The position numbers were made by a program, and so were the translations under genes. From Halomonas salipaludis (lineage in GTDB: Bacteria > Pseudomonadota > Gammaproteobacteria > Pseudomonadales > Halomonadaceae), in the NCBI RefSeq assembly GCF_002286975.1, contig NZ_NSKB01000005.1, forward strand, positions 1 through 64,000: DNA of 64,000 nucleotides, in the 5' to 3' direction. Positions 8,053-16,649 of this stretch are shown one piece after another. The notes under the pieces are model-generated. The model saw nothing but the letters and a program-made list of their open reading frames with translations, did no database searches and had not been told where the DNA came from. Positions within the stretch are counted from its first letter, which is position 1; every line of letters begins with the position of its first letter.

Positions 8053-8210
8053 GGGCAAGCCTCCCGGCTCAGCCGCTGCGATCCGCCCAGGCCGTTGCGG
8101 TGGACACAGGCCAGCAGACCCGCGCTACGCGCGCTGACCGGCACGGTGATGGGGGAGAGGCCCAGAGAGACGACGCGCTTGGCCAACTGCCAGCTCAGCG
8201 AGACATCCAT
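8049..8210 (-). CDS. Possible 53-residue small protein upstream of ybaK
   Basis: This short frame starts MDVSLSWQLAKRVVSLGLSP and ends LSREACP-stop. It has GAGGAG five bases before its ATG, and its TGA overlaps the ybaK ATG as ATGA. It has two Cys, is basic, and has no clear membrane helix. It could be a real small protein or a leader peptide that sets ybaK translation. No family recognised. Confidence 0.5.
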   Translation of the reverse strand: MDVSLSWQLAKRVVSLGLSPITVPVSARSAGLLACVHRNGLGGSQRLSREACP

Positions 8211-8235
8211 GCTAGCTCCTCGTACAAATGGCAGA

Positions 8236-8661
8236 TTATATCAGGCGCAGCCGCTGATGATCGTGCCAGGCTGCGGGCAATGCCTCGGCCAGCGGCTCGG
8301 CGAGGTGCGCCGGCAGCGCCGCCTGGGCATCGGCGAGCGACTCGAAATGGCGCAGTCGCAGCCAGCAGTAAGCCCAGGCGCAGGCCTCGAATTCGTCGCG
8401 GGGTAGCGGCTTGGCCGGCATCTGCAGCAGCAGGAAGGTCGCGGCGCGGGCCGCCCACAACGGCGGCGTGGCATCGCCGCTCCAGGCGCCGAGGGTGGCG
8501 CCATCGGGCGTCTCCTCGGGTTCGCCGAGCTTGGCCACCCGGGCGGTGTCGGCGAGAATCATCGCCAGGCGGTCGGGGTCGGCCTGGCCCAGCAGCAGCC
8601 AGTGGCCGACCAGCTTTGAGGCGCCGCGCATGGCCTTGGCATAGAAGGGGCTTTCAGGCAT
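8236..8661 (-). CDS. Hypothetical protein
   Basis: A 141-residue protein (MPESPFYAKAMRGASKLVGH...) from the ATG at 8661; a TTG two codons earlier is possible. It is Ala/Leu-rich with several predicted amphipathic helices and Trp-rich patches (ACAWAYCWLRLRHFESLADA), no signal peptide. Family not recognised. It is divergent from the malY-like gene with a gap of about 45 bases, so their promoters must be close or overlap. Confidence 0.6.
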   Translation of the reverse strand: MPESPFYAKAMRGASKLVGHWLLLGQADPDRLAMILADTARVAKLGEPEETPDGATLGAWSGDATPPLWAARAATFLLLQMPAKPLPRDEFEACAWAYCWLRLRHFESLADAQAALPAHLAEPLAEALPAAWHDHQRLRLI

Positions 8662-8705
8662 GTTCAAAGACGATTCCTTGGCTGAGCGGTGAATGGAGGC
8701 ACATC

Positions 8706-9887
8706 ATGCAATTCGATTTTGCCACGCCGGTGGCGCGTCGGCATCCGCCCGGCGGGCGCCTGGAACACCCCGAGTGGCCGTCGCAGAAGTGGCACCGCTA
8801 CGGCGACGATGTGCTGCCGCTGTGGGTCGCCGACATGGACTTCGTCTCGCCGCCGGCGGTGCTCGAGTCGCTACAGGCGCGGGTCGCCCACGGCGTATTC
8901 GGCTATGGCCTGGTGCCCGACAGCCTGCGCCGCACGCTGTGCGACTGGAGTGCCAAGCACTACGACTGGCCGATCGAGCCACACTGGCAGCTATGGCTGC
9001 CCGGCGTGGTCCCGGCGCTGCACCTGGCCAGTATGGCACTTACCGAGCCCGGTGACGGGGTCCTCACGGTGACGCCGATCTACCCGCCGTTCCTCAAGGT
9101 CGCCGAGCGCACCGGACGGGTGGCGCAGCAGGCGCCGCTGGCCGAACCGACGGCGCCTGGTGAGCCCTGGCGGCTAGACCTCGAGGCACTGGAGGCGGCG
9201 ATCAGTGCTGACACGCGGCTGCTGCTATGGTGCCAGCCGCACAATCCCACCGGTCGCGTCTGGCAGCAGCAGGAACTGGCCGGGCTTGCCGCGCTGGTCG
9301 AGAAACACGACCTGCTGGTGGTCTCCGACGAGCTGCACTGCGACCTGTTGCTCGATGAGGGCGCCAGGCACCGGCCGCTGGCGGCCGCCTTCCCGGCGCT
9401 GGCGGCGCGCATTATCACCCTGTGGGCGCCCTCCAAGACCTTCAACCTGGCCGGCCTGACCTGCGCCTGTGCGGTGATTCCCGAGCCCGAACTGCGGCGG
9501 CGCTTCGCCGAGCAGATGAAAGGGCTGCAGTCGGATCCCAACGTGCTCGGGCTGGTCGCCGCCGAAGCGGCCTACGCCGAGGGTGACGCGTGGCGCCAGG
9601 CGCTGCTCGAGGTGCTGCGCGGACACCGCCAGCGGCTGGCCGAGCGAGTGGCGACCTGGCCGGGAGTGCACATGCACCCACCGCAATCGACCTACCTGGC
9701 CTGGCTCGACATGCGCCATGCCGGCCTCGGCGACTGCCCCCAGCAGACCCTGCTGCGCGACACCGGGGTGGCGCTCTCCGACGGCACCGACTTCGGCTGG
9801 CCGGGCTTCGTGCGGCTCAACTTCGGCACCACCGACGCGCAGCTCGAGACGGCGTTAGCTCGACTCGATGCCCGGCTGCGTCAATAG
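8706..9887 (+). CDS. MalY/PatB-type PLP-dependent C-S lyase/aminotransferase
   Basis: A 393-residue fold-type I PLP enzyme. Signatures: PLWVADMDF near the N-terminus, PHNPTGRVW, SDELHCDLL, and SKTFNLAGL with the PLP-binding Lys. This combination marks the MalY/PatB branch, cystathionine beta-lyase-like enzymes that release thiols from cysteine conjugates. The true start is the ATG at 8706 with GGAGG seven bases upstream; the open frame extends 200 codons further 5', but only antisense to other genes. Substrate not determinable. Confidence 0.9.
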   Translation: MQFDFATPVARRHPPGGRLEHPEWPSQKWHRYGDDVLPLWVADMDFVSPPAVLESLQARVAHGVFGYGLVPDSLRRTLCDWSAKHYDWPIEPHWQLWLPGVVPALHLASMALTEPGDGVLTVTPIYPPFLKVAERTGRVAQQAPLAEPTAPGEPWRLDLEALEAAISADTRLLLWCQPHNPTGRVWQQQELAGLAALVEKHDLLVVSDELHCDLLLDEGARHRPLAAAFPALAARIITLWAPSKTFNLAGLTCACAVIPEPELRRRFAEQMKGLQSDPNVLGLVAAEAAYAEGDAWRQALLEVLRGHRQRLAERVATWPGVHMHPPQSTYLAWLDMRHAGLGDCPQQTLLRDTGVALSDGTDFGWPGFVRLNFGTTDAQLETALARLDARLRQ

Positions 9888-9891
9888 CCAC

Positions 9892-10815
9892 TCAGTACAT
9901 CATGGCGAACAGGCGGCGGCGATAGGTGACCGTCAGCGGGTGGTTGGCGCCCAGCGCATCGAAGACCCGCAGCAGGGTCTTGCGGGCCAGGTCGTCGCCA
10001 TAGGCGCGATCGCGCTGCATCAATTTAAGCAGTCCCTCTAGGCCGGTCTCGTAGTCGCCGTCGGCGACCCTGCGCAGGGCGCGCAGGTAGTTCGCCTCGC
10101 TGTCGTCGCGGCCCTCCAGGGCAGCCAGCTGTTCGGCGCTGGGCGCTTCTTCGCCGAACTCCAGGCGCGCTCGTACGCCGCGCGCCTTGGGGGCATCGCG
10201 GTCCTCCGGGGCGAGACCGTCGAGGATGGCGCGTGCGCGGTCGGGATTGCCCTCGGCGAGCAGGGCGCCGGCCAGGTCGATACGGTAATCGACGTGATCG
10301 GGGTGCGCCTGCGATAACTGCTCGAAGATGCCGCGTGCCGTGGCGGGATCGCCAGCGTCCAAGGCCGCCTGGGCCTGCTCCTCGGGGCTCTGCGGTGCAT
10401 CCTCCGGCGGCTGGATGTACTTTGCCAGCCACTCGCGGATCTGTTTCTCGGGCAGCGCGCCCTGGAACTCATCGTACAGCTGGCCCTGCATGATCAGCTT
10501 GACGTCGGGTACCGAACGGATGCCCAACTGGGCGGCGATCTGCTGATGCTCCTCGATATTGAGCTTGGCGAGGATGAAAGCACCGTTGTACTCCACCGCC
10601 AGCTTTTCGAGGATCGGCATCAGGTTCTTGCACGGCTCGCACCAGGGCGCCCAGCAGTCGAGCAGCACCGGGGTCTGCATCGACCCTTCCAGCACTACCT
10701 GCTGGAAGTTACTCATGTCGATGTCGACAATGACGTCGGCCGGTGCGGCAGCATTGGCCTCGGCGGAGTCGGGACTGGTCAGCGGCTGACCGCTGTTGGG
10801 ATCGACGATAGGCAT
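9892..10815 (-). CDS. cnoX: Co-chaperone/thioredoxin-like CnoX (YbbN)
   Basis: A 307-residue protein: thioredoxin domain (about residues 30-135) followed by TPR-like repeats (about 150-300, e.g. AALDAGDPATARGIFEQL, AGALLAEGNPDRARAILDGL). The redox motif is a full WCEPC. E. coli CnoX lacks the first Cys, whereas some others keep both, so this copy may be redox-active. The family holds oxidised or unfolded clients for GroEL and DnaK. Start MPIVDPNSGQPLTSPD at 10815. Divergent from the DUF3750 gene. Confidence 0.92.
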   Translation of the reverse strand: MPIVDPNSGQPLTSPDSAEANAAAPADVIVDIDMSNFQQVVLEGSMQTPVLLDCWAPWCEPCKNLMPILEKLAVEYNGAFILAKLNIEEHQQIAAQLGIRSVPDVKLIMQGQLYDEFQGALPEKQIREWLAKYIQPPEDAPQSPEEQAQAALDAGDPATARGIFEQLSQAHPDHVDYRIDLAGALLAEGNPDRARAILDGLAPEDRDAPKARGVRARLEFGEEAPSAEQLAALEGRDDSEANYLRALRRVADGDYETGLEGLLKLMQRDRAYGDDLARKTLLRVFDALGANHPLTVTYRRRLFAMMY

Positions 10816-10921
10816 ACAATATGACCTTGAAGCAGGCGGATTTACACGCAAGATGCGGGCCGCGGCGGCGGGATTCAAGCCCCGCGCGGGTATTTGCTCG
10901 CCAGGCTGGGAGAAACACACG

Positions 10922-11683
10922 ATGAAAATCGTACTGCGCAGCATGGGAGTCGTGCTGTTGGTGGTAGCCCTGCTGCTGGCCGGCCCGCTGTGGATGCTGG
11001 CCAGCGGTGAGGTCCCGCTGGGGCGTCACTGGTCGGCGGCGGAGCGTACGCCGGCCGGATTGGCGCCGGAGTCCTCCGGCACGCCGGTGGTACAGGTCTA
11101 TGCCGCGCGCGCTTTCGGCTGGCGCGGCGCCTTCGGCGTACATACCTGGATCGCCACCCGCGCCGAGGGCGAGGAGGACTTTCGCCTGCATCACGTGCTG
11201 AGCTGGCGCCGGCCCACGGTGGTGTCCGGGGTCGATACCCCGGATCGCGCCTGGTTCGGCAATCCGCCGACGCTGCTGGCCGACTATCGCGGCGAAGCGG
11301 CGGCGGTGCTGGTACCGCTGATCGACGCGGCCATCGCCGACTACCCGGAGCCCGGTCGCTACCGCGCCTGGCCGGGGCCCAACAGCAACTCCTTCGTGGC
11401 CTGGGTAATGCGCGAGGTGCCGGGCTTCGAGGTGGCGCTGCCGGTGACCGCGGTCGGCCGCGACTACTTGTTCGGCGAGTGGTGGGCGCCCACCACCAGC
11501 GGCAGCGGCTACCAACTGGCGCTGGGCGGGCTGTTCGGGGTCAGCGTTGCACGTGTCGAAGGCCTCGAGATCACCCTGCTTGGGCTGACCTTCGGCATCG
11601 ACCCGTTGCGCCCGGCGCTCAAGCTGCCCGGCATCGGCCGGCTTGGCATGGCGCCGACAGTGGCCGGGCATCTCGACGAGTGA
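10922..11683 (+). CDS. DUF3750 membrane-anchored protein
   Basis: A 253-residue protein (MKIVLRSMGVVLLVVALLLA) with one N-terminal hydrophobic segment (about residues 6-28) that is a signal anchor or signal peptide. The domain is recognised by RAFGWRGAFGVHTWIA and WPGPNSNSFVAWVMREVP, where the PNSN motif is typical of DUF3750. Probably periplasmic. Function unknown. Transcribed away from cnoX across a region of about 106 bases that must hold both promoters. Confidence 0.82.
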   Translation: MKIVLRSMGVVLLVVALLLAGPLWMLASGEVPLGRHWSAAERTPAGLAPESSGTPVVQVYAARAFGWRGAFGVHTWIATRAEGEEDFRLHHVLSWRRPTVVSGVDTPDRAWFGNPPTLLADYRGEAAAVLVPLIDAAIADYPEPGRYRAWPGPNSNSFVAWVMREVPGFEVALPVTAVGRDYLFGEWWAPTTSGSGYQLALGGLFGVSVARVEGLEITLLGLTFGIDPLRPALKLPGIGRLGMAPTVAGHLDE

Positions 11684-11753
11684 GGTGAGCAGCCAGTAGC
11701 GGGGCCCGCCGACCTTGAAACCAAAGCGAACCGATGACCGGTCATCGGGCATG

Positions 11754-11787
11754 AAAAAAGCCAACTCCCTAAGGAATTGGCTTCTTT
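11754..11787 (-). terminator. Terminator of the initiator tRNA gene
   Basis: On the minus strand AAGCCAA...TTGGCTT forms a stem around a TTAG-type loop, followed by a T run. It lies 8 bases past the tRNA 3' end. Confidence 0.85.
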
Positions 11788-11794
11788 CTATGTT

Positions 11795-11871
<77 letters not shown>

Positions 11872-11885
11872 TCAACGTGAGGCGT

Positions 11886-11913
11886 ATTCTACAGAATTCT
11901 TGCGCTGCGTCAA
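11886..11913 (-). promoter_or_regulatory. Sigma-70 promoter of the initiator tRNA
   Basis: On the minus strand, TTGACG and TAGAAT lie 16 bases apart, about 15 bases upstream of the tRNA. The match is close to consensus, as expected for a stable RNA gene. Confidence 0.75.
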
Positions 11914-12055
11914 GGGTTGGTTAAACGCTCGTGCAGAGCGCCGAGGAGCAGCCATACTGGGTGGTAGGTGCCAGGCAGTGGCGCCTACCACTCGAGACTG
12001 GACGCATTGAGCCGCGCCGCCGTCGTTGCGGTGTCGGTATCAGGGAGAACCGCAT

Positions 12056-12802
12056 ATGACCAACTCAGCACCTGTTGCCTGGGTCACCGGTGGTACCGGC
12101 GGCATCGGTACCGCTATCTGCCAGGCCTTGGCCAAGGCGGGCTATCAGGTAGTGGCGGGCTATAACAATCCCGACAAGGCCAAGAACTGGCTGGAAAGCC
12201 AGCGCGCCGACGGCTATGACAATATCGCGCTATCAGGCGCCAATCTGGTGGACTACGAGGCCTGTGAGGCCGGCGCGAAGGAGATTCGCGATACTTACGG
12301 GCCAGTCAGCGTGCTGGTCAACTGTGCCGGCATCACCCGCGACACCACCATGAAGAAGATGAGCCCGGAGCAGTGGCACGAGGTGATCGATTGTAACCTC
12401 AATAGCGTCTTCAACACCTGCCGCTGCGTGATCAACGACATGCTTGAGGAGGGCTATGGACGCATCATCAATATCTCGTCGATCAACGGTCGCAAGGGCC
12501 AGTTCGGCCAGGTCAACTACTCGGCAGCCAAGGCCGGGATGCATGGCTTGACCATGGCGCTGGCGCAGGAGACGGCGACCAAGGGCATCACCGTCAACAC
12601 CCTGTCGCCTGGCTATATCGCCACCGACATGATCATGAAGATTCCCGAGAAGGTGCGCGAGGCGATCCGTGAGGCGATCCCCGTGAAACGCTACGGGACG
12701 CCCGAGGAGGTCGCCCACGCGGTGGTGTTCCTAGCCGACAAGCAGGCCGGCTATATCACCGGCGCTAATCTGGACATCAACGGTGGCCAGTTCATGGGGT
12801 GA
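12056..12802 (+). CDS. phaB: Acetoacetyl-CoA reductase PhaB
   Basis: A 248-residue short-chain dehydrogenase. Cofactor motif TGGTGGIGTAI, Ser/Tyr/Lys active site in SSINGRKGQFGQVNYSAAKA, and ISSINGRKGQFGQ is diagnostic of PhaB. It reduces acetoacetyl-CoA to (R)-3-hydroxybutyryl-CoA for polyhydroxybutyrate synthesis. The start has GGGAGA upstream. No phaA or phaC is next to it, so the PHA genes are not clustered here. Confidence 0.95.
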   Translation: MTNSAPVAWVTGGTGGIGTAICQALAKAGYQVVAGYNNPDKAKNWLESQRADGYDNIALSGANLVDYEACEAGAKEIRDTYGPVSVLVNCAGITRDTTMKKMSPEQWHEVIDCNLNSVFNTCRCVINDMLEEGYGRIINISSINGRKGQFGQVNYSAAKAGMHGLTMALAQETATKGITVNTLSPGYIATDMIMKIPEKVREAIREAIPVKRYGTPEEVAHAVVFLADKQAGYITGANLDINGGQFMG

Positions 12803-12846
12803 GCGCTGTACGCCAGTGCGCGGCATCGTGATCGTTGGTGCCGCTT

Positions 12847-12880
12847 GGGAACGCGAGGCTGCGGCCTCGCGTTCCGCGTT
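12847..12880 (+). terminator. Terminator after phaB
   Basis: GGAACGCGAGGC and GCCTCGCGTTCC form a perfect 12-base stem with a TGCG loop, then GCGTTT. It lies between convergent genes and may serve both directions. Confidence 0.8.
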
Positions 12881-15652
12881 TCAGGGCGGTGGCAGGCGTA
12901 GTAGCTGAGTAAAGATGGCATCCAGTTCCTGAGCCTCGCGCTGCCATAGCTCGCTGGGCACCGGCCCGGTAGCGAATAGCTCGCGCAACACCTCGTGGAG
13001 CTCCTCGGCCTTGCTCAGCTCTCGGCCGAGCCCTTCGTTGAGGCGCTCGACCTGAATCGCCAGACGCAGCGGGTCGTCCTGCTGGCCAACGCGGCTGCCG
13101 GCCAGCAGCGCCAGGTGTACCCGCAGTCGCGCCAGCGACTCCTCGACCTCGGCCTGCGGCGGTGGTTCGCGGCGCCGCGCGTTGCGCAGCCGATGGGCGC
13201 TGAGCAGGTCGCCGCCGAGGCTGTCATCGGCCTCGACGTCGCCGGCCGGCTGGCCGCTCAGCACGGTGGCGTCGGCCGCCAGATGGGCGTTAAGCAGCGG
13301 CTGCAGGGCGCGCCAGCGGCTGACCTCCTCGCACACAGCCAGGCGCGCCAGGCGTTCGCGGCGCGCACGCACGATGCCCGACCAGCGTCGCCGCATGCCG
13401 TCGCTGCGGCGCCCGGCGGGCAGCGGCTCGAGGGCCTCGGCCTCGACGATGGCGGCGTCCAGGATGGTGGTGTCCTCGAGCGTTGCCGGCTGCCAGCCGT
13501 CGAGGCGGTCGATCAATGCCTGCATGGCGTCGAGCTGCTGGCGAGCACGCTCGGTACGGTCGTTACGCTCCGCCTCGCGGTTAGCGAAGATGCGGTCGCA
13601 GATGCCGCGGAACTCCCGCCACAGTGCCTGTTCCTCGCCCTTGGGGGCGCGGCCCAGATCTCGCCAGCGCTGCTGCAGACGTTTGGCCTGCTCGGCGCGG
13701 TGGTGGCTGGGCTGGTCACTGTCGAGCAGGGCCTGGGCGGCGTCGGTCAGTTCGCGTTTGGCGGCGGCAATGGCCTGAGCGCGCTGGTCGATCAGCGCCT
13801 GCAGGCCGTGACGCACGCGGCCGAAGCGGCGTCCGACGGCTTCGGCACGCTCACGCGGTACCGGTGAGTAGCGCCGCCACTGCTCGCGGGCGCGGTCGCG
13901 AATGTCGCGCAGCGCGTCGGGGTCGGCTTCGGGGTCGGGCTTGTCGAGCAGCGCTTCGAGCTGTTCGCAGAGCGCTTCGCGGGCCTCGAGGTTGCGCTGG
14001 CGCTCGGCGTCGAGCGCCGCGCGCCACGCTGCCAGGCGCTGATGAATGCGATCCGAACAGGCGCGAAAATGAGTCGACAGCTCGCGATCGGCGGCGGCAT
14101 CGCCGAGCGAGGCCCACTCCTTGACCAACTGACGGTGGCGGCGGTCCAGGGCGGCATCGCTGAGCTGGGTATCCTCGGCCAGCTCGGCAATCGCCTGGCA
14201 CAGCTGGTCGCGTTTGGGGCCGGCAACGAAGCCGCGCCAGTCGCGCAGTTCGGCGAGCTGGGCGCCGAGCCGCTTGAGCGTCGGCTGATGGCGGCGGCGG
14301 TGCTCTTCGGGCAATTGATCGAGGCGCTGGCGAAGTCGCTGATGCAGGCGGCTGGCGCTCTTGAAGGCGCCACGCTCGAGCAGCACGCCGAGCTCGTCGA
14401 CGTCGCGCTGGAACTGGCTCGGGTCGGGCATGCTGTGGGCTGTCGGCTGCTGTTCGGCGCTGCGCCGGGCACGCGCCAGCAGTGTGGTGGGGGGCAGGTC
14501 GTCGGGCCAGGCGCAGGCCGTCAGCAAGGCCTGCAGCGCCTCACGGTCGCAGGCGGTCAGGGCCTGGTCGAACTCGGCGGCACGAGCCCGGAAGCGCTCC
14601 CAGGCATGGCCGATGCGGTCGTACTCCGCGAGGGCGCGGTCGTAGCGTTGGCGCAGCGTGTCGTCGGGGGCATGATGGTCCGACAACGCCTGCCAGCGGG
14701 TCGCCAGCAGGCGCTTCTGGGCGCGCAGGCTGTCGATGTCCTGGGCGGCCAGATGCTCGCTGCGGCGCAAGCTTTCGAGGGTCTCTTCCAGGGCCTCGAG
14801 CAGCCCTTCGCGGGTCTGGTCGGCATCTTCACGACGCTGGTCGAAGGCGGCATGCACGTGCTGCTGGGCGTCGTGGTCGGTAAGGGTCTTGCGGCACAGC
14901 AGGCAGGCGTCGTGGTAGCGCCGCTCCTGCTCGGCGCTGGGCAAGTCCTTGAGTGCCTCCCACTCGCGCTGCAGGTGGCGGTAGCGCCCGGCATAGAGCG
15001 GCTCCCAGGCGTGATGGCCGTGCTGCTCCAGGGCGCTGAGGATACGCTCGCGCTCGGCTTCGGCGGCGGTCTGCTGAGCGGCATCGGCACGCAGGGCATT
15101 GAGCCGTTCGCGGGCCAGCCGGGCGACCTGCTTGTCGCGACGCGCCTGGCGGACGAGCTGCTGTAGGCCGGCTTCGCTGCTCACCCTGACAGCGGCGGCG
15201 TGGCGTACGGCGGCGATGCCGTTCTCGCAGGCCTGGGCAATCAGCGCGGCTTCGTCGTCGTCGCGCAGAGCGGCCACGGCGGCCAGGCGCAGCTGCTGGT
15301 TGTCGCCATGCAGGGCAACCTCCTGGATCAGGCTCTGGTCGCCAAGTTTTGCGACCCAGGCCACGCGGTCGTCCAGCGGCGTGCTGCCCGCCGCGCCGAC
15401 CAGCAGTGCGGCGAGGCGTGCGCGCAGCTCGGGGCTGGGGTGAGTGTCGACCAGTGCCAGCAGCGTGTCGATGGACTCGAAGCGGGCCAGCGCGGCCTGG
15501 CGGACCCGCGCATCGGCATCGCCGGCGAGGTGTACAAGGGCGGCATGGCCTTCGTCCTGGGCGGGATCGAGCTGGCCGGCGGCCTGCCGGCGACGCTCGG
15601 CATCCGGGTGCTGCCAGCGCGGCGCGAACAGCTGACGAAACCAACCTGACAT
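12881..15652 (-). CDS. DUF349-repeat protein with N-terminal HEAT-like region
   Basis: A protein of about 923 residues from the ATG at 15652 (MSGWFRQLFAPRWQHPDAER), preceded by AGGA; an ATG 5 codons earlier has no Shine-Dalgarno. Residues about 20-190 form HEAT-like helical repeats (LVHLAGDADARVRQAALARF...). The rest is charged and coiled-coil-rich with several DUF349 units (e.g. WKEL-type segments, QWRRYSPVPRERAEAVGRRF, LQQRWRDLGRAPKGEEQALW). Bacterial DUF349 proteins have no agreed function. Cytoplasmic, very Arg/Gln/Ala-rich. It is divergent from minC. Confidence 0.85.
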   Translation of the reverse strand: MSGWFRQLFAPRWQHPDAERRRQAAGQLDPAQDEGHAALVHLAGDADARVRQAALARFESIDTLLALVDTHPSPELRARLAALLVGAAGSTPLDDRVAWVAKLGDQSLIQEVALHGDNQQLRLAAVAALRDDDEAALIAQACENGIAAVRHAAAVRVSSEAGLQQLVRQARRDKQVARLARERLNALRADAAQQTAAEAERERILSALEQHGHHAWEPLYAGRYRHLQREWEALKDLPSAEQERRYHDACLLCRKTLTDHDAQQHVHAAFDQRREDADQTREGLLEALEETLESLRRSEHLAAQDIDSLRAQKRLLATRWQALSDHHAPDDTLRQRYDRALAEYDRIGHAWERFRARAAEFDQALTACDREALQALLTACAWPDDLPPTTLLARARRSAEQQPTAHSMPDPSQFQRDVDELGVLLERGAFKSASRLHQRLRQRLDQLPEEHRRRHQPTLKRLGAQLAELRDWRGFVAGPKRDQLCQAIAELAEDTQLSDAALDRRHRQLVKEWASLGDAAADRELSTHFRACSDRIHQRLAAWRAALDAERQRNLEAREALCEQLEALLDKPDPEADPDALRDIRDRAREQWRRYSPVPRERAEAVGRRFGRVRHGLQALIDQRAQAIAAAKRELTDAAQALLDSDQPSHHRAEQAKRLQQRWRDLGRAPKGEEQALWREFRGICDRIFANREAERNDRTERARQQLDAMQALIDRLDGWQPATLEDTTILDAAIVEAEALEPLPAGRRSDGMRRRWSGIVRARRERLARLAVCEEVSRWRALQPLLNAHLAADATVLSGQPAGDVEADDSLGGDLLSAHRLRNARRREPPPQAEVEESLARLRVHLALLAGSRVGQQDDPLRLAIQVERLNEGLGRELSKAEELHEVLRELFATGPVPSELWQREAQELDAIFTQLLRLPPP

Positions 15653-15883
15653 GAAGCTTCCTGGCATGACGCGGCATATCCTTGTGAAAGGCGGGATATT
15701 GTTGTTCTCTGCAAATCCCCAACCTGTTATCTAAGCATGTGATGCGGCAGCGGAAAAGGCCTTGGCGCGAGTGCTGTTGCCGACTGGAGACACTGACAAG
15801 CCGCGCGGCTGGTCTTATGATCAGTTGCAGGGGCGGCGCCCCTCGCTTAGCTTTACTGTCATCATCCGACTTGGAGTCCGGCC

Positions 15884-16609
15884 ATGAGCCTGAACGTGGA
15901 CAGGGCCAGCACAGCCTTTACTTTCAAGGGCGGCATGCTGCCCATGACGGTCATGGAACTGACCAGTGCCGATCCCGAGCGTATCCGAGAGCAGCTGGCC
16001 GGCAAGCTCAGCCAGTCACCGGCATTCTTCCAGCACACGCCGGTGGTGCTCAGTGTCGAGAAGCTCGATGAGCCACACCTGGCGCTGGAACGCATCTGCG
16101 CGGTGTGTCGAGCCCATAAGCTGCTGCCAGTGGCGGTGCGCGGTGGCGCCGACCCGGTCAAGCAGTCGGCCTGGGCGCTGGGGCTCGGCTGGTTTCCGCC
16201 CCAGGAGATCAAGCCGCGCAACCTGGAAAGCGTCGCCGCACCCGCCCCGGAAACCCCGGCGGAGAGCGTGCAGCCGGCCGGTGGCGGGCGCATTCACCGT
16301 GGCACGGTACGCTCGGGGCAGCAGCTTACCGCCCCCGACGGCGACCTGGTGGTCATCGGCGCGGTCAATGCCGGTGCCGAAGTGCTGGCAGCAGGTAACG
16401 TGCACGTATACGGGGCGCTGCGCGGCCGTGCCCTGGCCGGCATCCATGGCGATGCCCAGGCCGGCATCTTCTGCCGCGAGCTGCACGCCGAGCTGCTCTC
16501 GGTGGCCGGTAACTACAAACGTCTGGAAGACATCGACCCGCGACTGCTGGGCAGCGCGGTGCAGGTCCGTCTCAGCGACGACCAGCTGGCCATCGCCGGG
16601 CTGACGTGA
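15884..16609 (+). CDS. minC: Septum-site-determining protein MinC
   Basis: A 241-residue protein. N-terminal domain (about 1-105, AFTFKGGMLPMTVMEL...) inhibits FtsZ assembly. A Pro/Ala-rich linker (about 112-130) leads to the C-terminal beta-helix (about 133-235) with HRGTVRSGQQLTAPDGDLVV, GAEVLAAGNVHVYGALRGRA and FCRELHAELLSVAG, which binds MinD. First gene of minCDE. It lies 40 bases upstream of minD. Confidence 0.96.
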   Translation: MSLNVDRASTAFTFKGGMLPMTVMELTSADPERIREQLAGKLSQSPAFFQHTPVVLSVEKLDEPHLALERICAVCRAHKLLPVAVRGGADPVKQSAWALGLGWFPPQEIKPRNLESVAAPAPETPAESVQPAGGGRIHRGTVRSGQQLTAPDGDLVVIGAVNAGAEVLAAGNVHVYGALRGRALAGIHGDAQAGIFCRELHAELLSVAGNYKRLEDIDPRLLGSAVQVRLSDDQLAIAGLT

Positions 16610-16649
16610 GCGTGACGACGACACCCCTCATAGCAACAGGAAGCTTATC

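Noticed and set aside
8100-8705. 200-codon 5' extension of the malY/patB-like gene, apparently a long fusion protein
   Set aside because: The extension is the antisense of the ybaK-leader and the hypothetical gene at 8236-8661, is Arg/Pro/Ala-rich without domain features, and the ATG at 8706 has a good Shine-Dalgarno and gives the family length.
12056-12802. phaB as FabG
   Set aside because: The segment ISSINGRKGQFGQVNYSAAKA and overall pattern match PhaB; no fatty-acid synthesis genes are adjacent.
14042-15166. 374-residue open frame opposite the DUF349 gene
   Set aside because: Shadow of a GC-rich gene; Gln/Leu/Gly composition, no motif, no ribosome-binding site.
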